The notes under the pieces were generated by a model. That model ran no database searches. It was given only the letters and a program-made list of their open reading frames with translations, and was not told the origin of the DNA. Positions 41,872 to 51,210 of a DNA stretch of 64,000 nt are shown piece by piece (the first letter of the stretch is position 1; the number at the start of each line of letters is the position of its first letter). The translations under genes were made by a program, and so were the position numbers. Origin of the DNA: Oerskovia paurometabola (lineage in GTDB: Bacteria > Actinomycetota > Actinomycetes > Actinomycetales > Cellulomonadaceae); contig NZ_JAFBBV010000001.1 in NCBI RefSeq assembly GCF_016907365.1, forward strand, positions 1,674,001 through 1,738,000, read 5' to 3'.

Positions 41872-43968
41872 ATGACCCTCCCGAGCGACGACGTCGCCCC
41901 GTCCGTCGGCGGCGCCCCTGACGGCGGCCTTCCCGACGGCGCAGACGACCGCTCCGACGAGGCCGGCTCCGTCGGGCGGGGCCTCGACGAGGCCGGTCAC
42001 GGTCGCCACGTCGCTGAGGACGACCCGGTCGTGGGGCATGCCGCGCGCACGGCGCAGGGTACCGACGAGCTCGTCGCGGCCCTCGACGTGCTGCGGGGCG
42101 AGCTCACCGCGCAGCGCCTGCCTCTCGTGACGCCGGGGGTCGAGGAGGACCGGCGGACGCTCGCCCTCGCGGTCGACCAGCTCGACGACTACCTCCTCCC
42201 GCGCCTGCGGTCGAGGTCCGCGCCGCTGCTCGTGGTGGTGGGCGGCTCGACGGGGGCGGGCAAGTCGACGCTCGTGAACTCGGTCCTGGGGGAGAGGGTC
42301 ACGGTCCCGGGGGTCCTGCGGCCCACGACCCGCTCGCCCGTGCTGGTGCACCACCCGCTCGACGTCCGCTGGTTCAGCACGGACCGCATCCTGCCGGGGC
42401 TCGCACGCGTCACGGGTCCCGCGGACCACTGGGCGGCCGAGGGATCGCACCGGTCCGTCCGGCTGGTCGGGTCCGAGGTCCTGCCGCAGGGCCTCGCGCT
42501 CCTCGACGCCCCGGACGTCGACTCGGTCGTGGTCGAGAACCGCGAGCTCGCGGCGCAGCTCCTGGGTGCCGCGGACCTGTGGCTCTTCGTGACCACGGCC
42601 GCGCGCTACGCCGACGCGGTGCCGTGGGACCTGCTCGTCGAGGCGGCGACCCGGCGCGCGCAGGTCGCGCTCGTCCTGGACCGCGTCGACCCGGGGGCGG
42701 AGGCCGTCGGCGCGGACCTCCAGCGTCTGGCCTCCGAGAACGGTCTGGGCGACGTGCCGATCTTCCTCGTGCCCGAGGCTCCGCTCACGGACGGTCTGCT
42801 GCCCGAGACCGCGGTCGGGGAGATCTCGCGCTGGCTGACCGCGCTCGGCGGCGACGCGGGCGCGCGCTCGGCCGTGATCGACGCGACGCGCGACGGCGTG
42901 GTCGACGACCTGGTGCGGCGTGCGCTGCGGCTCGCGGGCGCGGTCGACGTGCAGCACGAGGCCGACGACCACCTGAGGTCCGCGGTCGACGCGGCCTACG
43001 ACGACGCGCGGCGCACGGTCCTGGCCGCGACGAGCGACGGTGCCATGCTGCGCGGTGAGGTCCTCGCGCGCTGGCAGGACTTCGTGGGTACGGGCGAGTT
43101 CTTCCGGGCGGTCGAGCAGAAGGTCGGCTCGGTGCGCGACGCGATCGGCGGGTTCTTCCGCGGCAAGGGCCGCAAGGTCCCGGGTGTCGAGGAGGCGATC
43201 TCGCACGGCCTGGAGTCCGTGGTGCTCGACGCCGCGGAGGAGGCCGCCGAACGTGCGTACCGCGCGTGGCGTGCCGACCCGGCCGGCTCCGCACTGCTCG
43301 ACGGGCTCGACCTGTCCCGCGCCTCGGCCTCGTTGCGCGCCCGGGTCGCGGAGGAGATCCGGGGCTGGCAGTCCGACGTCCTGGCGCTCGTGGGCGAGCA
43401 GGCCGCGGCCCGGCGCGGCACGGCGAGGGCGCTGTCGTTCGGTCTCAACGGGCTGGGCGTGGCGCTCATGATCCTCGTGTTCGCCTCGACGGGCGGCATC
43501 ACCGGGGCGGAGATCGGCATCGCGGGCGGGACCGCGGTGCTCGCGCAGAAGCTCCTGGAGGCCGTGTTCGGGGACGACGCGGTCCGCCGCTTGACCCGCA
43601 CCGCGCAGGACCGGCTCGTGGGCCGTGTCACGGCAGTCCTCGACGGCGAGGCCCGGCGCTACACGTCGCAGCTCGACGCGCTCGGCACGGGGGACGCAAC
43701 GGGCGCCGCTCTGCGTGCCGCGGCGTACGACGTGCGCCAGGCCGCGCGGCGCGAGCAGAAGAGCCGCGACCGGGCGGGCGTGGCGGGAGAGGCGAGCGGC
43801 GTCGTCGGGCAGGCGGGCGCCCTGCGCGGCGCGCACACCCGTCCTGCGACCGCACCAGCGGCCCCGGACGACGCGGTGGCGACCGAGCGTCCCGGGTTCT
43901 GGCGCCGCCTGTTCGGCGCCCGCACGGACGAGCCGGGCGACGCCACCACCACCGGGGACGAGCGCTGA
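41872..43968 (+). CDS. Dynamin-family GTPase, pair B first member
   Basis: 698 aa, paralogous to the gene at 35919. P-loop VGGSTGAGKSTLVNSVLG, then VLRPTTRSPVLVHHPLDV and ALLDAPDVDSVVVENR, with WLFVTTAARYADAVPW shared almost word for word with pair A. The C-terminal half holds a membrane-spanning or hairpin region (about 525-560: GLGVALMILVFASTGGITGAEIGIAGG). An acidic N-terminus of about 60 residues precedes the GTPase domain. Its stop TGA overlaps the next ATG (TGATG). Membrane remodelling or stress function is inferred from the fold. Confidence 0.82.
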   Translation: MTLPSDDVAPSVGGAPDGGLPDGADDRSDEAGSVGRGLDEAGHGRHVAEDDPVVGHAARTAQGTDELVAALDVLRGELTAQRLPLVTPGVEEDRRTLALAVDQLDDYLLPRLRSRSAPLLVVVGGSTGAGKSTLVNSVLGERVTVPGVLRPTTRSPVLVHHPLDVRWFSTDRILPGLARVTGPADHWAAEGSHRSVRLVGSEVLPQGLALLDAPDVDSVVVENRELAAQLLGAADLWLFVTTAARYADAVPWDLLVEAATRRAQVALVLDRVDPGAEAVGADLQRLASENGLGDVPIFLVPEAPLTDGLLPETAVGEISRWLTALGGDAGARSAVIDATRDGVVDDLVRRALRLAGAVDVQHEADDHLRSAVDAAYDDARRTVLAATSDGAMLRGEVLARWQDFVGTGEFFRAVEQKVGSVRDAIGGFFRGKGRKVPGVEEAISHGLESVVLDAAEEAAERAYRAWRADPAGSALLDGLDLSRASASLRARVAEEIRGWQSDVLALVGEQAAARRGTARALSFGLNGLGVALMILVFASTGGITGAEIGIAGGTAVLAQKLLEAVFGDDAVRRLTRTAQDRLVGRVTAVLDGEARRYTSQLDALGTGDATGAALRAAAYDVRQAARREQKSRDRAGVAGEASGVVGQAGALRGAHTRPATAPAAPDDAVATERPGFWRRLFGARTDEPGDATTTGDER

Positions 43969-45554
43969 TGGCCCGCCTCGACCTCTCGGCGCGTGTCGCG
44001 GCGCTCGAGACCGCGGTCTCGGCCGGCACGGCGCGCCTCCCCGACGACCTGCTCGACGACGCGCGTGCCGTCCTCGCGCGGACCGCGACGCGCAGCGCGC
44101 TGTCGGCCGAGCACACGGTCGTCGCGCTCGCGGGGTCCACCGGGTCCGGCAAGTCGTCGTTGTTCAACGCGATCGCGCGCGCGCCGCTCGCGCGTGCGGG
44201 CATCACGCGCCCGACGACGTCGCGCCCCCTGGCGGTCGTCTGGGGGCCGGGCGCGGACCCCCTCCTGAGCTGGCTCGAGGTCGGCGACCGGCACCATGCC
44301 GCGGATCGTGCGGCCGTGGCCACCGACGGGCTCGTGCTGCTGGACCTGCCGGACCACGACTCGGTCGTGACCGAGCACCGGGCGGTCGCCGAGCGCCTGG
44401 TCGAGCGCGTCGACCTGCTGGTGTGGGTCGTCGACCCCCAGAAGTACGCGGACGCGGCACTCCACGAGAGGTACCTGCGCCCGCTCGCCGGGCACGGGGA
44501 CGTCGTCGTGGTCGTGCTCAACCAGATCGACCGGCTGACGCCCGAGGAGGCGACCGCGTGCCTCGCGGACCTGCGCCGGCTCGTGGCCGAGGACGGCCTG
44601 GCCGCGGCGCGCGTGCTGGGCGTCTCGGCGACCACGGGGCAGGGGATCGACGAGCTCGACGCGCTCCTGGACCGCGCGGCGGCCCGCCGGGAGGCCGCGG
44701 TCGCGCGCATGGCCGCGGACGTGCGCGGCGTCGCGAGGCGGATCGCGGACGCGTGCGGCGACACGGTGCCCGCGCGTTCGCAGGACGCGGCACGGGCCCG
44801 CCTCGTGGACGCCCTCGAGGCCGCGGCCGGGGTGCCCACCGTGGTCGACGCCGTCCGCGGATCGGCGAACCGCCGCGCACGCGCCGCGACCGGGTGGCCA
44901 CCCACGCGGTGGATCGGGCGGCTGCGGGTGGACCCGCTGCGGCGCCTGGGCCTCACGCGCGGCACGGACCGGCCGGACCTGGCGCGCACGTCGATCCCGC
45001 GGACCTCGCCCACGGTCGCGGCCCGCGCGCAGGTCGCGGTCCGCGAGTACGTCTCGACCATGACGGCCGGGGCCCCGCAGGACTGGGTGCTCGCGGCGCG
45101 GGCGAGCGTGACCGACAGCACGGGGGGCCTGGCGGACGCGCTCGACCAGGCCGTCGCGGGCACCGAGCTCGAGGCCACGCGCCGCCCGCGCTGGTGGGGC
45201 GTCGTGAGCTTCCTGCAGTGGGTCGTGCTGGGGGCGCTGGTCGCGGGGCTCGCGTGGCTGGGGGTGCTCGCGGTGCTCGCGTACCTCCAGCTCCCGGCCC
45301 CGGCGACCCCGGTGTGGCGGGGGATTCCCTGGCCGACGCTCCTGGCCCTGGGCGGGGTGGTGGTCGGCATCGTGCTGGCCCTCGCGTCGCGCGGCGCGGG
45401 AGCGCTCGGTGCCCGACGGCGGGCGGCCCGCGCGCGCCGCAGGCTGCGGGAGAGCATCGGGGAGGTCGCGGGGCACCTCGTCTGGCTGCCCGTCGCGGAG
45501 GAGCTCTCGGCGCTCACGACCTGCCGCGTGGCCGCCCAGGTCGCGGCGACCTGA
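43968..45554 (+). CDS. Dynamin-family GTPase, pair B second member, membrane-anchored
   Basis: 528 aa. P-loop ALAGSTGSGKSSLFNAIA, LLDLPDHDSVVTEHRAVAERLVERVDLLVWVVDPQKYAD and LNQIDRL repeat the sequence of the pair A partner. Two membrane helices at about 412-432 and 445-468 precede an Arg-rich segment (GARRRAARARRRLRES) and a short C-terminal helix. Coupled by TGATG to the first member. Start is ATG at 43968. Confidence 0.85.
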   Translation: MARLDLSARVAALETAVSAGTARLPDDLLDDARAVLARTATRSALSAEHTVVALAGSTGSGKSSLFNAIARAPLARAGITRPTTSRPLAVVWGPGADPLLSWLEVGDRHHAADRAAVATDGLVLLDLPDHDSVVTEHRAVAERLVERVDLLVWVVDPQKYADAALHERYLRPLAGHGDVVVVVLNQIDRLTPEEATACLADLRRLVAEDGLAAARVLGVSATTGQGIDELDALLDRAAARREAAVARMAADVRGVARRIADACGDTVPARSQDAARARLVDALEAAAGVPTVVDAVRGSANRRARAATGWPPTRWIGRLRVDPLRRLGLTRGTDRPDLARTSIPRTSPTVAARAQVAVREYVSTMTAGAPQDWVLAARASVTDSTGGLADALDQAVAGTELEATRRPRWWGVVSFLQWVVLGALVAGLAWLGVLAVLAYLQLPAPATPVWRGIPWPTLLALGGVVVGIVLALASRGAGALGARRRAARARRRLRESIGEVAGHLVWLPVAEELSALTTCRVAAQVAAT

Positions 45555-45637
45555 GGCGGGCGTAAGGTGACCCGGGTGCCTCCCCACCGATCTCCGGCGG
45601 ACGAGAGGCGCGTGCCCCACGCGAAGAAAGGACTTCC

Positions 45638-46144
45638 ATGACCCGCCTGCACGTCCCCGTCGCCCTGCGCTGGTCCGACCTCGACGCCTATCAGCACGTC
45701 AACAACGTCGAGATGCTGCGGCTCCTGGAGGATGCCCGCATCACCGCGTTCTGGCGCCACCCCGAGGCCTCGATCGAGGAGAGCTGGCCCACGGCGGTCC
45801 TCGACACGGGACCGCACGCGACGTCGCACACCCTGGTCGCCCGGCAGGAGATCGAGTACCTGCGGCCCCTGGGGTTCACGCGGAGCCCGGTGCGCGTCGA
45901 GATGTGGCTCGGACACCTGGGCGGGGCGAGCCTCGAGGTCTGCTACGAGGTGCACACCGAGTGGCCGGACGGCGCCGAGCGCACGGGGCCCTCGATCGGC
46001 AGCAGGCCCTACGCCAAGGCAGCGACGACCATCGTGGTCGTGGACGCGGCGACGGGTGCCCCGCGACGCATCACCGAGCCCGAGCGCGCCGCCTGGCAGC
46101 CCTTCGTCGAGGAACCGCTCGAGTTCCGTCGTCGGGGGCGCTGA
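45638..46144 (+). CDS. Acyl-CoA thioesterase, 4-hydroxybenzoyl-CoA thioesterase type
   Basis: 168 aa, hot-dog fold. LRWSDLDAYQHVNNVEMLRLLEDARI is the signature with Asp and Asn-Asn near residue 16-23; EIEYLRPLGFTRSPVRVEMWLG follows. Such enzymes release CoA from medium acyl or aryl thioesters. AAAGGA lies upstream of the ATG. Substrate cannot be assigned. The gene follows GTPase pair B by 83 bases. Confidence 0.87.
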   Translation: MTRLHVPVALRWSDLDAYQHVNNVEMLRLLEDARITAFWRHPEASIEESWPTAVLDTGPHATSHTLVARQEIEYLRPLGFTRSPVRVEMWLGHLGGASLEVCYEVHTEWPDGAERTGPSIGSRPYAKAATTIVVVDAATGAPRRITEPERAAWQPFVEEPLEFRRRGR

Positions 46145-46257
46145 GGCGCTCGGCCCCGTCGCCATCCTGCGACGCCGGGCCCCCCGGTGAGACGTCCGCA
46201 GGTCCGGTGACGAACACGACCGTGACGGATGCCCCCGGTTGATGTCATGATGCGCGC

Positions 46258-47058
46258 GTGGACACCGTAGAGGTTGTGGGCGCCGACGTGGCCGTCGATG
46301 CCGGACCCGAAGACGTTCTGCCCGTTCTGCCCCGGTCCGCGGCGTCGGTCTCGGACGTCGAGATCGAGCTCGACGCCGTGGACTGGGCCGCCTACCAGGG
46401 GGCGTTCGGCACGGCCGACGTGCTCCCTGCCCTGGTGCGCGCCGTCGTCGGGCCCGCAGGTGCCGAGCAGGACGAGGCACTGGACCTGCTGTGGCAGGTC
46501 GTGAACCACGAGGGAGCGCTCTACGAGGTCTCGGTGCCCGCGTTGCGCGTGCTCGCGGCCGTCGTCCGGGACGACCACCAGCCCGAGGACGTGCGCAGCG
46601 GGGTCGCGCTGCTCCTGCTGACGATGGGGGCAGCCCACCTGCCCGGCGAGCCCGCCGACCAGGTGGACCTCCAGCTCGAGGTGCTGCTCGCCGCGCAGGA
46701 GGTCCTGCCCGGCCTCGACGCGCCTTTCCTCCACGGTCCCGCGACGCTCCAGGTCGCGCTGCTCGCGTTCCAGGCCGTCACGGGAGAGGCCACGTCCGCC
46801 GCCGGCCGTGCCGCGATCGCACGGCTCGTCGCGGCCGACGAGCCGCTGCTCGCCGCGATCGCGTCCCTCACGTTCGACCTGGTCTCGGGCGCGGTCCCCG
46901 CGCGTGGTGCCGTGCACCGGCCCGGCGTGCTCGACGAGGACATCCGCGAGCTCATCGAGGACTACGCGGACCTGACGGACGTCACGCTCGCCGGGATGGT
47001 CGTCAGCGAGACCGCGTTCGCCCTCGTGGACCGGATGCTCACCGCGCTCGAGGAGTAG
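46258..47058 (+). CDS. HEAT-like helical protein of unknown function
   Basis: 266 aa, all-helical. The segment LDLLWQVVNHEGALYEVSVPALRVLAAVV resembles the HQG-x-x-Y-x-A-x-x-x-x-x-P-x-L repeats of HEAT-like proteins found in actinobacteria, some near toxin-immunity loci. VRSGVALLLLTMGAAHL and later repeats support an alpha-solenoid. GTG at 46258 is used. Its last 20 bases overlap the end of the convergent SDR gene. No immunity or toxin partner is visible. Confidence 0.6.
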   Translation: MDTVEVVGADVAVDAGPEDVLPVLPRSAASVSDVEIELDAVDWAAYQGAFGTADVLPALVRAVVGPAGAEQDEALDLLWQVVNHEGALYEVSVPALRVLAAVVRDDHQPEDVRSGVALLLLTMGAAHLPGEPADQVDLQLEVLLAAQEVLPGLDAPFLHGPATLQVALLAFQAVTGEATSAAGRAAIARLVAADEPLLAAIASLTFDLVSGAVPARGAVHRPGVLDEDIRELIEDYADLTDVTLAGMVVSETAFALVDRMLTALEE

Positions 47059-48694
47059 CGGTGGGCCGCCGGGCCTGCTCCTCCGTCCGGCGCGCAGCCT
47101 GCTCGGCAGCCTCGGCGATGTTCTTCTGCATGCCTCCGAAGACCACGCCGTGGAACGGCTTGACCGACCACCAGTAGGCCTGCCCGGCGAGGCCGTGGGG
47201 ATGGAAGAGCGCCCGCTGCGCGAAGTAGCTCCGGCCCGGACCGGACGCTTCCTCGGGAGCGGGACCGACGTCGTCGGGCCCGGTGATCTCCTCGGCCGCC
47301 TCGTCGACGCGCAGCTCGAGCCACGCGAGACCCGGCAGCCGCATCTCGGCGCGCAGCAGCAGGCGCCGGCCGGGCTCGATGGCCTCGACCCGCCAGAAGT
47401 CCAGGACGTCGTCGACCACGAGCGTGCGTTCGTCGCGGCGCCCGCGTCGCAGGCCCGGCCCGCCCGAGAGCCGGTCGAGGAGGCCGCGCACCCGCCACGC
47501 GAGCGACCACGAGTACCAGCCGCGCTGCCCGCCGATCGACTCGATCACGGACCACAGGACGTCTGCCGGAGCGTCGACCACGCGTCGGCGCTCGTCGACG
47601 TAGAGCGAGCCACCCGCCCAGTCGGGATCGGAGGGCAGGGGGTCGCTCGGCGCCCCCTCGACCGCGGCCGACGACCACCGGGTGGTCACCTCCCCGTCGT
47701 GGATGCGCTCGAGCGCGAGCTCGACCGCGCGGCGGAAGCCGATCAGCCCGCCGGGCGGGTCGGGGACGTACCGCGCGATGTCGTGCTCGTCGCACACGAC
47801 CTCGTGGACCAGGGACTCGACGAGGGGCCGCGCGATGCTCGCGGGCACGGGCGTCACGAGCCCCACCCAGTGGCTCGACAGGCGCGGGGTCAGCACGGGG
47901 ACGCTCACGATGAGCCGTCGAGGGAGGCCCGCGACCTGCGCATAGCCCTGCATCATCTGCCGGTAGGTCAGGACGTCGGGTCCGCCGATGTCGAACGCGC
48001 GCGAGACGTCCGCGGGCATCGTCGCGCTACCGACCAGGTAGCGCAGCACGTCGCGGATCGCGATCGGCTGGATGCGGTTGTCGACCCAGCGCGGCGTCGT
48101 CATCGCGGGCAGGCGCTCGGTGAGGTAGCGCATCATCTCGAACGACGCCGAGCCCGAGCCGAGGATCACCGCGGCCTGGAGCACCGTCGTCGGGACGCCC
48201 GAGGCCAGCAGGATCTCGCCGACCTCCTTGCGCGAGGCCAGGTGCGGGGACAGGTCGGCGTCGTCGACGTCGGGGAACAGGCCGCCCAGGTAGACGATCC
48301 GCCCGACGCCCGCCTCGCGTGCCGCCCGGGCGAACGTCAGGGCCGTGCGGCGGTCGCGGGCCGCGAACGAGCGCCCCGTACCGAGCGAGTGGATCAGGTA
48401 GTACGCGACGTCCGCGCCCTGCAGCGCCTCGCGGATCTGGTCGAGGTCGGACGCGTCGGCCTGCACGAGGTCCACGTGCTGGGCCCAGTCGCGTCCGGCC
48501 AGGCGTTCCGGGCGGCGGGCGACCGCGCGGACGCGGTGCCCGGCGTCCAGGAGTTCGGGGACCAGGCGGCCGCCGACGTAGCCCGTCACCCCCGTGACGG
48601 CGACGGTCAGCGGGGTGGGCCCGGAAGGGTCGGTGGGTCCGTCGGCAGGGGCGGTCGCGGTGGGCGGGGGAGCGGCGGCGTCGGCTGGAGTCAT
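47039..48694 (-). CDS. SDR-family NAD(P)-binding protein with C-terminal DUF2867-like domain
   Basis: 551 aa. The Rossmann nucleotide loop VTGVTGYVGGRLVPELL is at about 32-49, followed by ADVAYYLIHSLGTGRSF. RDRRTALTFARAAREAGVGRIVYLGG is atypical-SDR sequence. The C-terminal 200 residues (VDERRRVVDAPADVLWSVIESIGGQRGWYSW, SYFAQRALFHPHGLAGQAYWWSVKPFHG) form the DUF2867 half found in such fusions. ATG at 48694 (MTPADAAAP) is favoured over 48706 since GGGGAGC precedes it. Possible quinone or lipid substrate is unknown. Confidence 0.85.
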   Translation of the reverse strand: MTPADAAAPPPTATAPADGPTDPSGPTPLTVAVTGVTGYVGGRLVPELLDAGHRVRAVARRPERLAGRDWAQHVDLVQADASDLDQIREALQGADVAYYLIHSLGTGRSFAARDRRTALTFARAAREAGVGRIVYLGGLFPDVDDADLSPHLASRKEVGEILLASGVPTTVLQAAVILGSGSASFEMMRYLTERLPAMTTPRWVDNRIQPIAIRDVLRYLVGSATMPADVSRAFDIGGPDVLTYRQMMQGYAQVAGLPRRLIVSVPVLTPRLSSHWVGLVTPVPASIARPLVESLVHEVVCDEHDIARYVPDPPGGLIGFRRAVELALERIHDGEVTTRWSSAAVEGAPSDPLPSDPDWAGGSLYVDERRRVVDAPADVLWSVIESIGGQRGWYSWSLAWRVRGLLDRLSGGPGLRRGRRDERTLVVDDVLDFWRVEAIEPGRRLLLRAEMRLPGLAWLELRVDEAAEEITGPDDVGPAPEEASGPGRSYFAQRALFHPHGLAGQAYWWSVKPFHGVVFGGMQKNIAEAAEQAARRTEEQARRPTATPRAR

Positions 48695-48769
48695 GATGCT
48701 CCCCATGGTGACCCGGGGGGCGGCCGCTCGCGACCGGCCGTCCCCCGGACCTGCTCCGGAGGTCTCGCG

Positions 48770-49066
48770 TCAGGCCGGGAGAGCGAGGGCCAGGACGAAG
48801 AGCGCGAAGAGGGGGACGCCGATGATCGCCAGGCCCCACTTCCACCACCAGTGGATCGAGAGCTCGCCACGAGCGTCCGTCGCCTCGTCCGCGGTCAGCG
48901 GCCGCTGTGCCCAGCCCGACGGCGTGAGCGTCGCGAGGCTGTACTCCCGCGGCACCGTGATGCGGAAGAGCCAGAAGATGTGGACGTAGGTGTAGGCGAG
49001 GACCAGGGCCTGCTCTGGGGAGATGTGCTGTGACTTGGCCTTGCGGCCCCAGCCGAAGAAGATCAT
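48770..49066 (-). CDS. Small membrane protein of unknown function
   Basis: 98 aa. A hydrophobic C-terminal segment at about 73-96 is a likely membrane helix, and a weaker one lies at 19-36 (LVLAYTYVHIFWLFRI). Trp-rich stretch SIHWWWKW precedes the last helix. GCAGGAGC lies upstream of the ATG. No family was recognised; it may form an operon with the SDR gene 76 bases downstream. Confidence 0.65.
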   Translation of the reverse strand: MIFFGWGRKAKSQHISPEQALVLAYTYVHIFWLFRITVPREYSLATLTPSGWAQRPLTADEATDARGELSIHWWWKWGLAIIGVPLFALFVLALALPA

Positions 49067-49193
49067 CGTCGATGCTCCTGCGTGAACGTGATGAGATGGC
49101 GGCAGAAGATAGCACGTTCAGGAGACTCCCAGGAAGGGGCGTTCGTCCCGTGGGGCCCGGGGGCCTTCGGGACGGTTCGTGCCGTGCCGACGT

Positions 49194-50192
49194 CTAGGCC
49201 AGCAGGTCCAGCACGGCGCGCTCGGACGCGGCCTGGCCGCGCCGCCTACCCAGGAGCGGCGCGATGGTCTGCCCACGCTCCCAGAGGTCGATCAGTCGCG
49301 GGTCGATGTACGACGACCGCGCGACGGCCGGGGTGTTGCCCAGCTCCTCGGCGACGTCCCGGACCACGCCCGCGACCACGGCCCGCCGGGCGCGGGCCGA
49401 GGCGGGCGGCGCGCCCGCGTCCGCGAGGGCACGGGCCGCGAGGACCGTGGCGTGCCAGGTGCGGAAGTCCTTCGCGGTCGCGTCCTCGCCCAGGCGCTCC
49501 TTGAGGTAGGCGGTCACGTCCGCGCTCGTCACGTCGTGCCAGACGACGCCGCCCGGCGTCTCCTCGCGCCACGCGAGCAGGTCGCCCGCTTCCCGACGCC
49601 GCACGAGCGTCGTGACGATCTCGCGGACCCGTTCGTCCTCGACGACGACGTCGCGCACCTGCCCCGACTTCGCGGGGTAGTGGAAGTGGATCGAGCCGTC
49701 GCGCCGCACGCGCACGTGCTCGGTACGCAGCGTCGCGAGCCCGTAGCTGCCGTTCTGCCGCGCGTACGCCTCGCTGCCCGCCCGGAAGTACGCGAGGTCC
49801 AGGAGCCGGAACGCGAGCGCGAGGACCTTGTCCCGTGGCATGCCGTCCAGCGCGAGGTCCTTGGCGACCCGGCGGCGTGCGGCAGGGAGCCGGGCACCGA
49901 CCTCGAGGACGTGGTCGAACTTGCGACGGTTCCGGCGCTCGCGCCACTGCTCGTGGTAGAGGTACTGGCCGCGCCCCGCCGCGTCGTAGCCGAACGCCTG
50001 GATGTGACCGTCCGGGTACCGGCAGATCCACACCTGGGACCAGGCGGGCGGGACGACCAGGCGCGTGCACCGCGCGAGCTCGTCCGGGTCGGTCAGGCGG
50101 GAGCCGTCCACGTCGAGGTACGAGAACCCCTTGCCGTGGCGGCGTCGGCCGTACCCGGGAGAGGAGACCGAGACGCGGCGCAGGCGGACCAT
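49194..50192 (-). CDS. DNA topoisomerase IB
   Basis: 332 aa, the bacterial (poxvirus-like) type IB enzyme. N-terminal SVSSPGYGRRRHGKGFSYLDVDG, then VWICRYPDGHIQAFGYDAAGRGQYLYHEQWRERRNRRKFDH. The catalytic pentad includes KSGQVRDVVVEDERV, FRTWHATVLAA with Arg and His, and the nucleophile Tyr in ARSSYIDPRLIDLW. It relaxes supercoils by cutting and rejoining one strand. Monocistronic; ATG at 50192. Confidence 0.93.
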   Translation of the reverse strand: MVRLRRVSVSSPGYGRRRHGKGFSYLDVDGSRLTDPDELARCTRLVVPPAWSQVWICRYPDGHIQAFGYDAAGRGQYLYHEQWRERRNRRKFDHVLEVGARLPAARRRVAKDLALDGMPRDKVLALAFRLLDLAYFRAGSEAYARQNGSYGLATLRTEHVRVRRDGSIHFHYPAKSGQVRDVVVEDERVREIVTTLVRRREAGDLLAWREETPGGVVWHDVTSADVTAYLKERLGEDATAKDFRTWHATVLAARALADAGAPPASARARRAVVAGVVRDVAEELGNTPAVARSSYIDPRLIDLWERGQTIAPLLGRRRGQAASERAVLDLLA

Positions 50193-50240
50193 CCGGTCAT
50201 CCTGCCCCGCGTCCCGGCGACTCGCTCGTCAGCGGTCCGG

Positions 50241-51209
50241 TCAGACCGGCAGCCGCAGCATGCCCTCCTGCGCGATGCTCGCCACGAGGCGACCGTCGCG
50301 CGTGAAGACGCGTGCGGCGCCCAGGCCCCGCCCGCCCTGCGCGCTCGGGGAGGACTGGACGTAGAGGAGCCACTCGTCGACGCGAGCGTCGCGGTGCCAC
50401 CACATGGCGTGGTCGAGGCTCGCGATCGAGGCACCGGGAGTGACCCAGCTGGACCCGGTCTTGCGCAGCACGGGCTCGAGCATGATCTGGTCGCACGCGT
50501 ACGCCATGAGGGCGCGGTGCAGGAGCTGGTCGCCCTCGACGGGCCCGCGGGCCTTCATCCACACCATCTGCTGGTCGGTGCGCTCGGCACCCGGGCCCAG
50601 GTAGAGCGAGCCGCCCACGTGGCGCAGGTCGAACGCGGCCTCGTGCGAGCGCGAGCGCGCGGCGGGGTGCGGGATCTTGCCGAGCTCGTCGAACGCCGAC
50701 GGCAGGGTCTCGGGGTCCGGGGCCTCGGGCATGGGTGAGGTGTGCTCGACACCGTCCTGCTCCTCCTGGAACGACGCGATCATCGACAGGATCGGCTTGC
50801 CGTGCTGGACGGCGTGCGTGCGGCGCGCGCTGAACGAGCGGCCGTCGCGCAGCTTCTCGACCGCGAACTCGATGGGGGCGTCGAGGTCGCCCGCGCGCAG
50901 GAAGTACCCGTGCATCGAGTGGGGCCGACGGTCGCCCTCGACCGTCAGGCCCGCGGCGATGAGCGCCTGGGCGAGCACCTGACCGCCGTAGATCCGGGCG
51001 TTGGGCTGGTCGACGCTCAGGCCGCCGAAGCGCACGTCGGCGCCGTCGGAACGCGAGTCGTCGGCGGGCTTCTCCTCGAGCCGGAGCGCGCGCAGCAGGT
51101 TGCCGAGCGGGTCGCGCGCGAGCTCGTCCGCCGTGACCTTGGTACGCAAGGGCTCGGGCTGGTCGCGTTGCTCGGACTGGTGGGCGCGGGGGGCCGTCAC
51201 GTCGGTCAC
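50241..51209 (-). CDS. tesB: Acyl-CoA thioesterase II
   Basis: 322 aa, double hot-dog fold. Motifs GGQVLAQALIAAGLTV, RPHSMHGYFLRAGD and RRTHAVQHGKPILSMIASFQ are typical of TesB, and SLDHAMWWHRD with PSAQGGRGLG gives the second active-site half. It hydrolyses long and medium acyl-CoA. GTG at 51209 begins one base after the globin stop, so both are one operon. Confidence 0.94.
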   Translation of the reverse strand: MTDVTAPRAHQSEQRDQPEPLRTKVTADELARDPLGNLLRALRLEEKPADDSRSDGADVRFGGLSVDQPNARIYGGQVLAQALIAAGLTVEGDRRPHSMHGYFLRAGDLDAPIEFAVEKLRDGRSFSARRTHAVQHGKPILSMIASFQEEQDGVEHTSPMPEAPDPETLPSAFDELGKIPHPAARSRSHEAAFDLRHVGGSLYLGPGAERTDQQMVWMKARGPVEGDQLLHRALMAYACDQIMLEPVLRKTGSSWVTPGASIASLDHAMWWHRDARVDEWLLYVQSSPSAQGGRGLGAARVFTRDGRLVASIAQEGMLRLPV

Positions 51210-51210
51210 G

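Noticed and set aside
39868..43836. Long open frame on the minus strand opposite ettA and GTPase B
   Set aside because: It is Arg/Gly/Asp-rich with no family motif and lies opposite well-supported genes; high GC makes antisense stops rare.
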